Source of the DNA: Cronobacter condimenti 1330
Lineage (GTDB): Bacteria; Pseudomonadota; Gammaproteobacteria; Enterobacterales; Enterobacteriaceae
Direction of reading: 5' to 3'
DNA: 64,000 nucleotides
Assembly (NCBI RefSeq): GCF_001277255.1
Contig: NZ_CP012264.1
Location: 2,790,001-2,854,000, forward strand
The notes under the pieces: model-generated
Databases searched by the model: none
What the model was told of the DNA's origin: nothing
Seen by the model: the letters and a program-made list of their open reading frames with translations, nothing else
Part shown: positions 34,965 to 44,194 of the stretch, in pieces
How the letters are laid out: every line of letters starts with the position of its first letter
Numbering within the stretch: the stretch's first letter is position 1
Position numbers and translations under genes: made by a program

Positions 34965-35888
34965 ATGACTATCAAAGAAAACGATTTCCGGAAAATCGAC
35001 CTGAATTTGCTTATCGCCTTTGCGGTGCTGTTTCGCGAGCAGAGTGTGTCGCTCGCCGCCGATAAACTGCACCTGGGCCAGCCCGCGGTGAGCGGTGCGC
35101 TCTCTCGCCTGCGCGATATGTTTGATGATCCGCTCTTTATTCGCAGCGGCCACCGTATGCAGCCGACCGCGCGCGCCGTCGCCCTGCACGCTGAACTGAT
35201 GCCGCTCCTGGAACAGCTACAGTCGGCGCTGTTTCAGCAGGCCGAGTTTCATCCGCGGCAGGCGAGCGCGACGATAACGCTCGGTATGACCGACTGGGTG
35301 GAAATGTGGCTGATGCCGACGCTTATCCCTGCGCTGCGTCATGCAGCCCCCGGTCTTCGTCTCAACGTGGTGGCGAGTTCGCCGTTTAGCGACGCGCGCC
35401 GACTGGAAGAAGGCGAGCTGGACATGGCGATAAGCGTGGCGGCGCCAGGCCCGCGCTGGCAGGAGCGCGAGGTGCTGGTGCATATGCCTTTCGTGACGCT
35501 CTGGCACCCGTCGCAGCTTGCGCTAAGCATCCCACTGACGCTTAGCGATTACACGCGCGAACCGCACCTGATGGTGACCTACCGGGAGGCGACCAGCAGC
35601 CTGATAGATACACTGCTGGCGCGCAGGGGCGAGAGCCGGACGATTAGCTACACCACACCGCATTTCGCAGGGCTGCCAGGGTTACTGATGCAGATGCCCG
35701 CACTCGCAACGGTGCCCGCCGGGCTTTGCGACATGTGGCAAACGGCATGGGGGCTTTCTGCAAGTCCCACTCCGCTGGAGGTGCCGCCGTTTGAGGTAGC
35801 GCTGTTATGGCATCAGCGGCATAACAGCGATCCGGCGCTGATGTGGCTGCGCGATTTCATTCATACGCAGGTGGCAAATCTGGGGTGA
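34965..35888 (+). CDS. LysR-family regulator of the MBL-fold gene
   Basis: 307 residues. Helix-turn-helix RKIDLNLLIAFAVLFREQSVSLAADKLHLGQPAVSGALSRLRDMF in the first 60 residues, closest in style to the NodD/SyrM-like branch (DPLFIRSGHRMQPTARA). Effector domain from about residue 90. ATG at 34965 has GGAG nine bases upstream. The divergent placement makes the adjacent hydrolase its likely target. Inducer unknown. Confidence 0.85.
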   Translation: MTIKENDFRKIDLNLLIAFAVLFREQSVSLAADKLHLGQPAVSGALSRLRDMFDDPLFIRSGHRMQPTARAVALHAELMPLLEQLQSALFQQAEFHPRQASATITLGMTDWVEMWLMPTLIPALRHAAPGLRLNVVASSPFSDARRLEEGELDMAISVAAPGPRWQEREVLVHMPFVTLWHPSQLALSIPLTLSDYTREPHLMVTYREATSSLIDTLLARRGESRTISYTTPHFAGLPGLLMQMPALATVPAGLCDMWQTAWGLSASPTPLEVPPFEVALLWHQRHNSDPALMWLRDFIHTQVANLG

Positions 35889-35890
35889 AA

Positions 35891-36823
35891 TCAGTGGCGG
35901 TTGATAGCCTCAGCGATGGCGGCTGAGGTGTTCAGCGCGCGAATTTCGCTAAAGAGCGCTGTCGCCTCGGCATATTCTTTACGCAAGTAGCCGAGCCACT
36001 GCTTGATGCGCGCCACATGGTACATGCCTGTGTCGCCCTGTTTTTCAAGCCGTGTATATTTTTGCAGCAGCATGACGACCTCAGGCCAGGGCATACGCGG
36101 CGCATTCTCTTTAATGACGCGGCTTAAATTCGGCACATTAAGCGCGCCGCGCCCGATCATAATCGCATCGCAGCCGGTCTGCGCCATGCAGGCCTGCGCG
36201 CTGGCGTAGTCCCAGATCTCACCGTTGGCGATAACCGGGATGGAAAGCCGCTCGTGAATTTCGCCGATAGCCGCCCAGTTAATACGCTCCGCTTTATAAC
36301 CATCTTCTTTGGTGCGTCCGTGCACTACCAGCTCTGTCGCACCCGCCTGTTGTACAGCATCAGCAATTTCAAAGCGCTGTGCGCCGCTGTCCCAGCCAAG
36401 CCGGATTTTTACGGTAACCGGCAGATGCGCGGGCACCGCTTCGCGCATCGCCTTCGCGCCGCGATAGATAAGATCAGGGTCTTTTAACAGTGTGGCGCCG
36501 CCGCCGCTCCCATTCACCAGTTTTGACGGGCAGCCGCAATTAAGATCAACCCCCCAGGAGCCCAGCGCCACCGCGCGGGCGGCGTTTTCCGCAAGCCATT
36601 GCGGATGCTGGCCGAGCAATTGCACCCGTACTCGCGTACCGGAAGGCGTACGGCTGTTGTGATGCAACTCCGGGCAGAGTTTATAAAACGATTTCACCGG
36701 CAGCAGGCTATCCACCACGCGCAGAAATTCGGTGATGCAGAGATCGTAATCATTCACCTCGGTGAGCAATTCACGCACCAGAGAATCAAGCACGCCTTCC
36801 ATCGGCGCCAGTAAAACACGCAT
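35891..36823 (-). CDS. dusC: tRNA-dihydrouridine(16) synthase DusC
   Basis: FMN-dependent enzyme, 310 residues, reducing U16 in tRNAs. TIM barrel with LLAPMEGVLD at the start, the catalytic Cys98 in DLNCGCPSKLV, FMN phosphate segment VVHGRTKEDGY and IGRGAL, then the C-terminal helical tRNA-binding domain. ATG at 36823 gives near the E. coli length (315); the open frame continues 50 codons upstream without a ribosome site. Confidence 0.94.
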   Translation of the reverse strand: MRVLLAPMEGVLDSLVRELLTEVNDYDLCITEFLRVVDSLLPVKSFYKLCPELHHNSRTPSGTRVRVQLLGQHPQWLAENAARAVALGSWGVDLNCGCPSKLVNGSGGGATLLKDPDLIYRGAKAMREAVPAHLPVTVKIRLGWDSGAQRFEIADAVQQAGATELVVHGRTKEDGYKAERINWAAIGEIHERLSIPVIANGEIWDYASAQACMAQTGCDAIMIGRGALNVPNLSRVIKENAPRMPWPEVVMLLQKYTRLEKQGDTGMYHVARIKQWLGYLRKEYAEATALFSEIRALNTSAAIAEAINRH

Positions 36824-37087
36824 AACGCTACCCGCAAAAAAAAGAGGCGCTATGGTAGCGCCTTGCCACTGCGAAGGGAATGCACCGGCGAGCGTCAGCG
36901 CGTAAAACTGCAATGTTGGCTCCCGGCCGCTGTGCGTTGAGCTGCCGCGTACAGCGTGGCGCGTCAGGCCCAACGGGAAAGCAGCGTCAGCCCGAAAGTT
37001 TAGGTATGCTGATTAGGCACATGTGATCGGTAGCACAGTTTTAGATTTAATTGTATGATGAATGCGTTCGGTTAAAGGTTACTCCCT

Positions 37088-37489
37088 ATGAGCACAATGC
37101 TGACTTCTCTCTGGCAACTGGTACGCGCTTTTATTTTGATTTACGCCTGTCTTTACGCAGGCATCGCGCTCGCGTCGCTGCTGCCGATTACGATCCCCGG
37201 CAGCATCATTGGCATGCTGATCCTCTTTTTGCTGCTGGCGTTTCAAATTCTCCCGGCGAAATGGGTGCAGCCCGCCTGTCATTTATTGATCCGCTATATG
37301 GCGCTGCTTTTTGTGCCGGTAGGCATTGGCGTAATGCAATATTTCGACGTGCTGCAGGCGCAGTTCGGGCCGGTCGTCGTTTCCTGTTTTATCAGTACGC
37401 TGGTGGTGTTTATGGTGGTGAGCTGGAGTACGCATCTGGCGCATGGCGAACGTAAAGTGGTGGGCCAGAAAAGGAGCCGCAAGGAATGA
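37088..37489 (+). CDS. yohJ: LrgA/CidA-family membrane protein YohJ
   Basis: 133 residues, four hydrophobic helices, with the family block LPITIPGSIIGMLILFLLLA. LrgA-type proteins are holin-like; E. coli data on YohJ are few. Overlaps yohK by 4 bp (ATGA), as with lrgAB. Confidence 0.92.
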   Translation: MSTMLTSLWQLVRAFILIYACLYAGIALASLLPITIPGSIIGMLILFLLLAFQILPAKWVQPACHLLIRYMALLFVPVGIGVMQYFDVLQAQFGPVVVSCFISTLVVFMVVSWSTHLAHGERKVVGQKRSRKE

Positions 37490-38181
37490 TTCAGAATATC
37501 TGGTGGTCGCTGCCGCTCACGTTGCTGGTGTTTTTTGCGGCCCGCAAACTGGCCGCACGCCTGAAAAGCCCCCTGCTGAACCCGCTTCTGGTCTGCATGG
37601 TGGTGCTGATCCCGTTTCTGATGCTGACCCATATTCCCTATGAGCGCTATTTTCAGGGCAGCCGAATTTTAAATGACCTGCTGCAGCCTGCCGTAGTGGC
37701 GCTGGCGTTCCCGCTCTATGAACAGCTTCATCAGATCCGCGCGCGCTGGAAGTCAATTATTACTATCTGTTTTGCAAGCAGCGTGGTGGCGATGGTGACC
37801 GGCACGTCAGTTGCGCTGCTGATGGGCGCGAGCCCGGAAATCGCGGCTTCCGTGTTGCCAAAATCGGTGACTACGCCTATCGCGATGGCAGTGGGCGGAA
37901 GCCTTGGCGGCATTCCGGCCATTAGTGCGGTGTGCGTGATTTTTGTCGGCATTCTCGGCGCCGTTTTCGGTCATGCGCTGCTGAACCTGATGCGCATTAA
38001 GACAAAATCGGCGCGCGGGCTGGCGATGGGGACTGCCTCGCATGCGCTCGGTACCGCGCGCTGTGCTGAGCTTGACTATCAGGAAGGCGCGTTCAGTTCT
38101 CTGGCGCTGGTGATTTGCGGGATTATCACCTCGCTTTTGGCACCGTTCCTTTTTCCCATGATTCTCGCACTGTGGCGCTAA
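37486..38181 (+). CDS. yohK: LrgB-family membrane protein YohK
   Basis: 231 residues, multi-helix inner-membrane protein. Family blocks PKSVTTPIAMAVGGSLGGIPAISAV and GTASHALGTARC near the C-terminal half. LrgB homologues (for example PlsE/plastidic glycolate transporter and YohK-type proteins) have been connected with small organic acid movement, including glycolate, lactate or 3-hydroxypropionate. Coupled to yohJ. Confidence 0.92.
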   Translation: MIQNIWWSLPLTLLVFFAARKLAARLKSPLLNPLLVCMVVLIPFLMLTHIPYERYFQGSRILNDLLQPAVVALAFPLYEQLHQIRARWKSIITICFASSVVAMVTGTSVALLMGASPEIAASVLPKSVTTPIAMAVGGSLGGIPAISAVCVIFVGILGAVFGHALLNLMRIKTKSARGLAMGTASHALGTARCAELDYQEGAFSSLALVICGIITSLLAPFLFPMILALWR

Positions 38182-38184
38182 AAC

Positions 38185-38280
38185 TTGCGATACGTCGCGC
38201 ATTTTCTTTTTAAATTTCATTTGTTGCATAGCCAGTGAGAGTTAAATCACATATAAAGCCCCGATAGCGCCGTAAACTAC
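38185..38280 (+). promoter_or_regulatory. cdd promoter with two CRP sites
   Basis: A -10 TAAACT at 38273-38278 implies a start near 38285. CRP site TGAGA-N6-TCACA at 38236-38251 is centred at about -41.5; a second, weaker TGCGA-N6-GCGCA at 38186-38201 is centred at about -91.5. The AT-rich spacer between (TTTTCTTTTTAAATTTCATTT and TTGCATA) would hold the CytR contacts, as in the E. coli cdd promoter. Confidence 0.75.
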
Positions 38281-38309
38281 GGTTCCGGTTACTTATTTGA
38301 GGCTTTGCC

Positions 38310-39194
38310 ATGCACCCACGTTTTGAATCTGCCTTTGCACAGCTGCCGGCTGCGCTGCAAGCCGCTCTGGCTCCGCTGCTTGCCGATACCCATTTTCCGG
38401 CGATGTTCAGCGCTGAACAGGCCGCCGACATTCGTCGTCTGAGCGGCCTCGATGAGGATGCGCTGGCCTTTGCATTACTGCCGCTGGCAGCAGCCTGCGC
38501 ACAGACCGAGATCTCCCATTTTAACGTCGGCGCGGTTGCGCGCGGCTTGAGCGGCAGCCTGTATTTCGGCGCTAATATGGAGTTTCGCGGCGCGGCGATG
38601 CAGCAGACGGTTCATGCCGAACAGAGCGCGATTACCCATGCGTGGATGCGCGGCGAAACGGGCCTTGCGGCGATTACCGTCAACTACACGCCGTGCGGCC
38701 ACTGCCGCCAGTTTATGAATGAACTAAACAGCGGGCTGACGCTTCGCATCAATCTGCCTGGCCGCGCGCCATCACAGCTTAGCGATTACCTGCCGGATGC
38801 CTTTGGTCCACGCGATCTGGATATCAAAACGCTGATTTTCGATGCGGAAAACCACGGCTACGCGCTACAGGGCGACGCGCTGACCCAGGCAGCTATCGCT
38901 GCGGCCAACCGCAGCCATGCGCCTTACAGCCAGTCACCTTCCGGGCTTGCCCTTGAAACCCGCGACGGGGCCGTGTTTACCGGCAGCTATGCCGAAAACG
39001 CCGCGTTTAACCCCTCTCTGCCGCCCCTGCAGGCGGCGCTGAATCTGCTGAGTTTAACCGGCTACGGCTGGCACGACATTGCACGCGCCGTGCTCGCCGA
39101 ACGCCACGAGGCAACGATTGTTCAACGCGACGCCACTGCCGCTACGCTTAACGTGCTGGGCTTCGCTGATCTTGAGTTTATTACGCTTGCCTGA
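38310..39194 (+). CDS. cdd: Cytidine deaminase
   Basis: Dimeric zinc enzyme, 294 residues, turning cytidine and deoxycytidine into uridine forms for pyrimidine salvage. Active site VHAEQ with His102 and Glu104, and zinc ligands Cys129 and Cys132 in PCGHC. The C-terminal half is the degenerate second deaminase-like domain typical of the long E. coli type. Confidence 0.97.
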   Translation: MHPRFESAFAQLPAALQAALAPLLADTHFPAMFSAEQAADIRRLSGLDEDALAFALLPLAAACAQTEISHFNVGAVARGLSGSLYFGANMEFRGAAMQQTVHAEQSAITHAWMRGETGLAAITVNYTPCGHCRQFMNELNSGLTLRINLPGRAPSQLSDYLPDAFGPRDLDIKTLIFDAENHGYALQGDALTQAAIAAANRSHAPYSQSPSGLALETRDGAVFTGSYAENAAFNPSLPPLQAALNLLSLTGYGWHDIARAVLAERHEATIVQRDATAATLNVLGFADLEFITLA

Positions 39195-39199
39195 TGCAT

Positions 39200-39224
39200 C
39201 ACTGCGGGCGCCCTGCCCGCAGTG
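39200..39224. terminator. Hairpin after cdd
   Basis: CACTGCGGGC and GCCCGCAGTG with a 5-base loop, 6 bases past the cdd stop. No T-run follows, so it may be a weak or Rho-assisted end. Confidence 0.55.
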
Positions 39225-39318
39225 ATGAAAATTGCTTCAACCGGACGTTCGATTCTTGCTCTTGCCCGGCGGGTAAAGTAGCCTTGAGTCTCTTTCCTTA
39301 TTGCTTCGAGCCGCCTGA

Positions 39319-40032
39319 ATGTTAAAGCGTTTGTTATACAGCCTGCTGGCCCTGATTGGCGTACTGCTGTTAACGGCGTTGCTGCTCGACCGCTGGATAA
39401 GCTGGAAAACTGCGCCCTATGTCTATGACGAATTGCAGGATTTACCCTGGCGTCAGGTCGGCGTGGTGCTCGGCACCGCCAAATATTACCGCACCGGCGT
39501 CATCAATCAGTATTACCGCTATCGCATCCAGGGCGCGCTTAATGCCTATAACAGCGGCAAAGTGAATTATCTGCTGCTGAGCGGTGATAACGCGCAGCAG
39601 AGTTACAACGAGCCGATGACGATGCGTAAAGACTTGATTGCCGCCGGGGTCGATCCGGCTGATATCGTGCTTGATTACGCTGGCTTCCGCACGCTTGATT
39701 CTATTGTGCGCACCCGTCGCGTGTTTGATACCAACGATTTCATCATCATTACCCAACGCTTCCATTGCGAGCGGGCGCTTTTTATCGCGCTGCATATGGG
39801 CATCCAGGCGCAGTGTTACGCCGTGCCATCGCCGAAGAATATGTTATCGGTACGCGTGCGTGAGTTTGGCGCACGGCTTGGCGCGCTCGCCGATCTCTAT
39901 ATCTTTAAGCGTGAACCACGCTTCCTGGGCCCGCTGGTGCCTATCCCGGCGCTTCATGAAGTCCCCGACGACGCGCAGGGCTACCCGGCCGTCACGCCCG
40001 AACAGATGCTGGAATTGCAGAAGAAGAAGTAA
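39319..40032 (+). CDS. sanA: Envelope barrier protein SanA
   Basis: DUF218/ElyC-type protein, 237 residues, anchored by one N-terminal helix (about 5-25), the rest periplasmic. Family signatures GVVLGTAKYYRTG, LLLSGDNAQQSYNEP and DSIVRTRRVFDTNDFIIITQRFHCERALFIA. Multicopy sanA restores vancomycin exclusion in permeable E. coli mutants. Enzymatic role unknown. Confidence 0.93.
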   Translation: MLKRLLYSLLALIGVLLLTALLLDRWISWKTAPYVYDELQDLPWRQVGVVLGTAKYYRTGVINQYYRYRIQGALNAYNSGKVNYLLLSGDNAQQSYNEPMTMRKDLIAAGVDPADIVLDYAGFRTLDSIVRTRRVFDTNDFIIITQRFHCERALFIALHMGIQAQCYAVPSPKNMLSVRVREFGARLGALADLYIFKREPRFLGPLVPIPALHEVPDDAQGYPAVTPEQMLELQKKK

Positions 40033-40242
40033 GCGGTGTGATAATCCTAAGGTGAATGGCATTGCGCGTACCCCACCTTACGAAGAAGAAAGCGCCAGCG
40101 CAGTGTCCGTAAGCGAGTAAGCGCCGCGCCGCGAATACGCTTTTCTTCACCTGCGATCCGCTCACCCCGCCTTCTCAGAAAAACGCCTCACCTCGCCTGG
40201 CGAATCCCGTCAGACGCGCCATGCACTATCTCGCTTCCATAA

Positions 40243-40270
40243 AAAAAGCCCCCGCAAGCGGAGGCTTTTT
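40243..40270 (-). terminator. Terminator of mglBAC
   Basis: AAAAAGCC-cCCGC-aa-GCGGa-GGCTTTTT stem with one internal mismatch; T-runs on both strands. It lies 14 bases past the mglC stop. The 200 bases between it and sanA hold nothing I can name. Confidence 0.85.
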
Positions 40271-40283
40271 ACTGTCACGCCAC

Positions 40284-41294
40284 TTATTTCTTACGCGCGT
40301 ATTTCAGTGAATCCAGGGCGACCGCGAAAATGATAATCCCGCCCTTGATGATGTACTGCCAGTACGGGTTAATGCCGATATAAGTCAGGCCGTAGTTGAT
40401 AACGGTGAAGATAATCACACCCGTCACCACACCCAGCACTGTACCCACGCCGCCGCTGAATGACACACCGCCCACGACGCATGCCGCGATGGCATCAAGC
40501 TCATACATAAAGCCCAGGTTGTTGGTGGCAGAGCCGATACGGCCCGCTTCCAGCATCCCACCGAAGGCATAGAACACGCCAGAGAGCGCATAAATCATCA
40601 GCAGGTTCAGCGCTACGTTGACGCCGGAGACTTTCGCCGCTTCCGGGTTGCCGCCGATGGCGAAGATGTTCTTACCGAAGCGGGTTTTGTTCCAGAGGAT
40701 CCAGACAAACGCCACCGCAATCAGCGCATAGAACGTAATGTAGGAAAGCCTGAAACTGCCGAGCGCCACAAAGCCCTGCGTAAACGTCGAGAAGCCCGAA
40801 TCGAAACCGGAAATCGGCGACGCACCTACGAAATCGTAATAGAGGGAGTTAATACCATAAACGATGATCATCGTGCCGAGGGTCGTGATAAACGGCGTGA
40901 CGTTCAGGTACGCGATAATAATCCCGTTTACCAGTCCGATGACGGCACCAATGACACAGACAATCACAATTACCAGCGCAATCGGCATGGTCGCCATTTC
41001 AGGAAATACTTTGTTGGCGTTTTCCATCGACTGCAATAAGGTCGCTGCGACCACCGCCGCCAGCCCGACCTGACGTCCGGCCGAGAGGTCAGTCCCCTGC
41101 GTGACAATCAGCCCTGCAACACCCAGCGCGATAATAATACGCACCGATGACTGGGTCAGAATATTACTTAAGTTCAGCAGACTTAAAAACGTTGGGTCCT
41201 GGAAAATAATAATGGCCAGCAACACTAAAAGGACGACGTAAATACCGCCTTCTTTCAGATAAGTGAGAAAACTCTTCTTATTTAACGCACTCAT
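40284..41294 (-). CDS. mglC: Galactose/methyl-galactoside ABC permease MglC
   Basis: Inner-membrane permease, 336 residues, about ten helices, of the high-affinity galactose transporter. Family signatures GLVNGIIIAYLNVTPFITTLGTM, GGNPEAAKVSGVNV and GGVGTVLGVVTGVIIFTVINYGL. Third gene of mglBAC, 15 bases after mglA. Confidence 0.96.
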   Translation of the reverse strand: MSALNKKSFLTYLKEGGIYVVLLVLLAIIIFQDPTFLSLLNLSNILTQSSVRIIIALGVAGLIVTQGTDLSAGRQVGLAAVVAATLLQSMENANKVFPEMATMPIALVIVIVCVIGAVIGLVNGIIIAYLNVTPFITTLGTMIIVYGINSLYYDFVGASPISGFDSGFSTFTQGFVALGSFRLSYITFYALIAVAFVWILWNKTRFGKNIFAIGGNPEAAKVSGVNVALNLLMIYALSGVFYAFGGMLEAGRIGSATNNLGFMYELDAIAACVVGGVSFSGGVGTVLGVVTGVIIFTVINYGLTYIGINPYWQYIIKGGIIIFAVALDSLKYARKK

Positions 41295-41309
41295 GAGGAG
41301 CCCCTGATA

Positions 41310-42830
41310 TTAAAGGTGCAAAGACGCAAGACGCAGAATTTCATTTTGCGTCGTCGTTTTGGTGTCAACAATCCCGGAGACGAGGCCATTGCTCATTACC
41401 AGAATACGGTCAGTTATCCCTAACAGCTCAGGCATTTCTGAGGAAATAATAATGATCCCCTTGCCCTTTTTCGCAAGCTCAGCAATGAGCTGATAGATTT
41501 CAAATTTCGCGCCAACGTCAATCCCGCGAGTCGGCTCATCAAGCATTAATATTTCCGGCTGGGTTAACAGCCAGCGCCCGATAATGACCTTCTGCTGGTT
41601 TCCGCCGGAGAGCGATCCAATTTGCGTGCGATGACCCGGCGTTTTTACACGCATCGAGTCGATCACCCACTGGGTATCGCTTTTCATGCGGGAATTATCC
41701 AGCAAACCGATTTTGCTTTTGTAGTTGCGAATATTGGAAATCAGGGAGTTAAAACCGATATCCAGATAGGCGTAGATCCCCGTTGAGCGGCGCTCCTCGG
41801 TTACCAGCGCAAAGCCGTTATTAATTGCTTCATTTGCGCTGTGGTTATTAATCTTTTTGCCGTGCAGACTAATGGTTCCGCCCGATTTCTCGCGGATACC
41901 AAATAATGTTTCTACAATATCGGTGCGCTTGGCGCCTACCAGGCCCGCAATCCCGAGTATTTCTCCTTTGTGCAAATCAAAGGAAACATCGCGGATAGAC
42001 GGCTGGCGCAGCGAGGTCAGGTTGCGCACTTCAAGGATCACTTCACCGGGTTGGTTTTCACGGTCCGGGAAGCGCTGGTTGAGCGAACGGCCCACCATCA
42101 TCGCGATGATCTTATCCATATCCAGACCGTCGAGTGACTGAGTGGCAATCCACTGGCCATCGCGCAGGATAGTTATCTCATCGCACAACTGGAAGATCTC
42201 TTCCATTTTGTGGGAAATATAAACAATACCGCAGCCGCGCTCTTTTAACTTACGGATTATCTTAAAGAGATGATTGACCTCTTTCTCGGTCAGAGAAGAT
42301 GTCGGCTCATCCATAATGACGATTTTGGCGTCATAGGAGAAGGCTTTAGCAATTTCAATCATCTGCATCTGCGATACGGAAAGCGTACCCACGCGAGCTT
42401 TTGGATCAATATCAATATCCAGCTCATCGAAAATCGCTTTGGTATCAAGATACATTTTTTCCTGGTCGACAAACATGCCTTTGGTCGGATAACGACCGAG
42501 CCACATGTTGTCCATCACAGAGCGCTGTAATACCAGGTTTAATTCCTGATGCACCATGGATATTCCATTTTCGAGCGCCTCTTTGGCGGAATGGAAATCC
42601 ACTTCTTTCCCCTGGAAAAGAATACTGCCGGAATCTTTTTGATAGATCCCAAAAAGGCATTTTAATAACGTCGATTTGCCCGCGCCATTCTCACCCATCA
42701 GAGCATGAATAGAATGAGGACGAACTTTTAAATTAACGTTATCGAGTGCCTTAACGCCCGGGAAGCTCTTGTTGATATTCGTCATTTCCAACAAGTATTC
42801 GCCTGGCGATTGCGTATTATTGCTGACCAT
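41310..42830 (-). CDS. mglA: Galactose/methyl-galactoside ABC ATPase MglA
   Basis: 506 residues with two fused ABC domains. First Walker A GENGAGKST at 46-54, signature LSVSQMQMIEIAKAF, Walker B IVIMDEPTSSL. The second domain has a degenerate Walker A (GLVGAKRTDIVE) as usual for sugar importers of this class, but intact LSGGNQQKVIIGRWL and MLDEPTRGID. Powers MglB/MglC uptake. Confidence 0.96.
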   Translation of the reverse strand: MVSNNTQSPGEYLLEMTNINKSFPGVKALDNVNLKVRPHSIHALMGENGAGKSTLLKCLFGIYQKDSGSILFQGKEVDFHSAKEALENGISMVHQELNLVLQRSVMDNMWLGRYPTKGMFVDQEKMYLDTKAIFDELDIDIDPKARVGTLSVSQMQMIEIAKAFSYDAKIVIMDEPTSSLTEKEVNHLFKIIRKLKERGCGIVYISHKMEEIFQLCDEITILRDGQWIATQSLDGLDMDKIIAMMVGRSLNQRFPDRENQPGEVILEVRNLTSLRQPSIRDVSFDLHKGEILGIAGLVGAKRTDIVETLFGIREKSGGTISLHGKKINNHSANEAINNGFALVTEERRSTGIYAYLDIGFNSLISNIRNYKSKIGLLDNSRMKSDTQWVIDSMRVKTPGHRTQIGSLSGGNQQKVIIGRWLLTQPEILMLDEPTRGIDVGAKFEIYQLIAELAKKGKGIIIISSEMPELLGITDRILVMSNGLVSGIVDTKTTTQNEILRLASLHL

Positions 42831-42916
42831 ATTTATACCTGGCTGCGAGAGTGTTGTCTGAGCATGGCACGGCTTAACAGGGGCGCAAAACGCGCCCCGT
42901 AAGAACTACGCAATTA

Positions 42917-43912
42917 TTATTTACCGGTGATTTCCGCCAGGTTGTCTTTATCAACGCCGACGTAAGGAATACGGACCACTTTGTTTTCAATTTTCCAGTT
43001 GGTACCGTCTGCCGCGCCTTTACCTGCCGCCAGGTTTTTGGCAAGGTCAAAGGTCGCTTTCGCCTGGTTGTTGGCATCGTTCAGCACGGTACCGGCCAGC
43101 GCGCCAGATTTCACCAGCGCCAGCGCTTCAGGCAGCGCATCCACGCCGAACACCGGAACAGAAGATTTGTTGTGCGCTTTCAGCGCTTCAACCGCACCCA
43201 TCGCCATGGCGTCGTTGTTTGCGATAACCACTTCGATTTTGTTTGCATTCGGGCCGGAGAGCCATGCGTCCATCTTATCTTTCGCCTGAGCGGTATCCCA
43301 CATCGCGGTATCAAGCTGCAGCTGCTGGGTTTTGATGCCCTTGTCGTTCAGCTCTTTGATAACGTAGGTGGTACGTGCTTCAGCATCCGGGTGGCCCGGT
43401 TCGCCTTTCAGCAGAACATACTGGATCTGGCCATCTTTGTTCAGGTCCCAGTTCGCGTTGGCTTTCCAGTGTTTAGCGATAAGGTCGCCCTGGATGATGC
43501 CGGATTCTTTAGAGTCAGTACCGACGTAATACGCTTTGTCATAGCTGTCCAGCGCTTTGCGGGACGGCTCTTTGTTGAAGAACACGATAGGGATGTTCTG
43601 ACCGCGCGCTTTTTCGATAACGGTGCCGGCAGCCGCCGGGTCAACCAGGTTGATTGCCAGAGATTTGACGCCTTTTGCCAGCAGCACGTCAATCTGATCG
43701 TTCTGCTTGGACTGGTCGTTCTGGGAGTCGTTCATCAGCAGTTGAACGTCAGACGACGCAGAAGCCTCTTTTTCAATCGCCTTGCGCACGACGGACATAA
43801 AGTTGTCGTCGTATTTATAAATGGTTACGCCAATACGGTCGGCCGCCTGAGCAGCAGTGCCAAAAAGCATGCAGGACATAACGGCAGAGAGGGTCAACAC
43901 CTTCTTATTCAT
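42917..43912 (-). CDS. mglB: Galactose/glucose-binding protein MglB
   Basis: Periplasmic receptor, 331 residues, that also signals to the Trg chemoreceptor. Signal peptide 1-23 (GTAAQAAD). Two-lobe sugar-binding fold with IGVTIYKYDDNFM and the calcium-binding loop DLNKDGQIQ (about 157-165). First gene of the operon. Confidence 0.96.
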   Translation of the reverse strand: MNKKVLTLSAVMSCMLFGTAAQAADRIGVTIYKYDDNFMSVVRKAIEKEASASSDVQLLMNDSQNDQSKQNDQIDVLLAKGVKSLAINLVDPAAAGTVIEKARGQNIPIVFFNKEPSRKALDSYDKAYYVGTDSKESGIIQGDLIAKHWKANANWDLNKDGQIQYVLLKGEPGHPDAEARTTYVIKELNDKGIKTQQLQLDTAMWDTAQAKDKMDAWLSGPNANKIEVVIANNDAMAMGAVEALKAHNKSSVPVFGVDALPEALALVKSGALAGTVLNDANNQAKATFDLAKNLAAGKGAADGTNWKIENKVVRIPYVGVDKDNLAEITGK

Positions 43913-44117
43913 GGTATCTCCGGTTTTTATGCAGGGTAGCTATCGTGAAAAACGGGCGGCAGGACGGTAAGCGAAAAAACCTTACTGAATGCCGAAGTTC
44001 ACTAATAAAAAACTCTTCCTTGCTCGGTAATGCTCCAGTAAAGCTTTTTTGTGGCTCCGGGCCTGCGGGTAACATCAATGTTAAATCACCGTTACATCGA
44101 GTTTCAGGCCCATGAGA

Positions 44118-44185
44118 CGCCGACATCATAGTCAGCGCAATGTTAATATACTGTGAATTTACTCACAGATTGAAAGCGGTTACAT
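44118..44185 (-). promoter_or_regulatory. mglB promoter: CRP site and Gal operator
   Basis: -10 TATGAT at 44125-44130 (minus), inferred start near 44118. A perfect CRP site TGTGA-ATTTAC-TCACA at 44152-44167 sits at -41.5. A GalR/GalS operator TTGAAAGCGGTTACAT at 44170-44185 sits at about -60 and matches 10 of 12 defined positions. The layout equals that of E. coli mgl. The rest of the galS-mglB gap (43913-44117) is leader. Confidence 0.85.
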
Positions 44186-44194
44186 CACGCCGGT

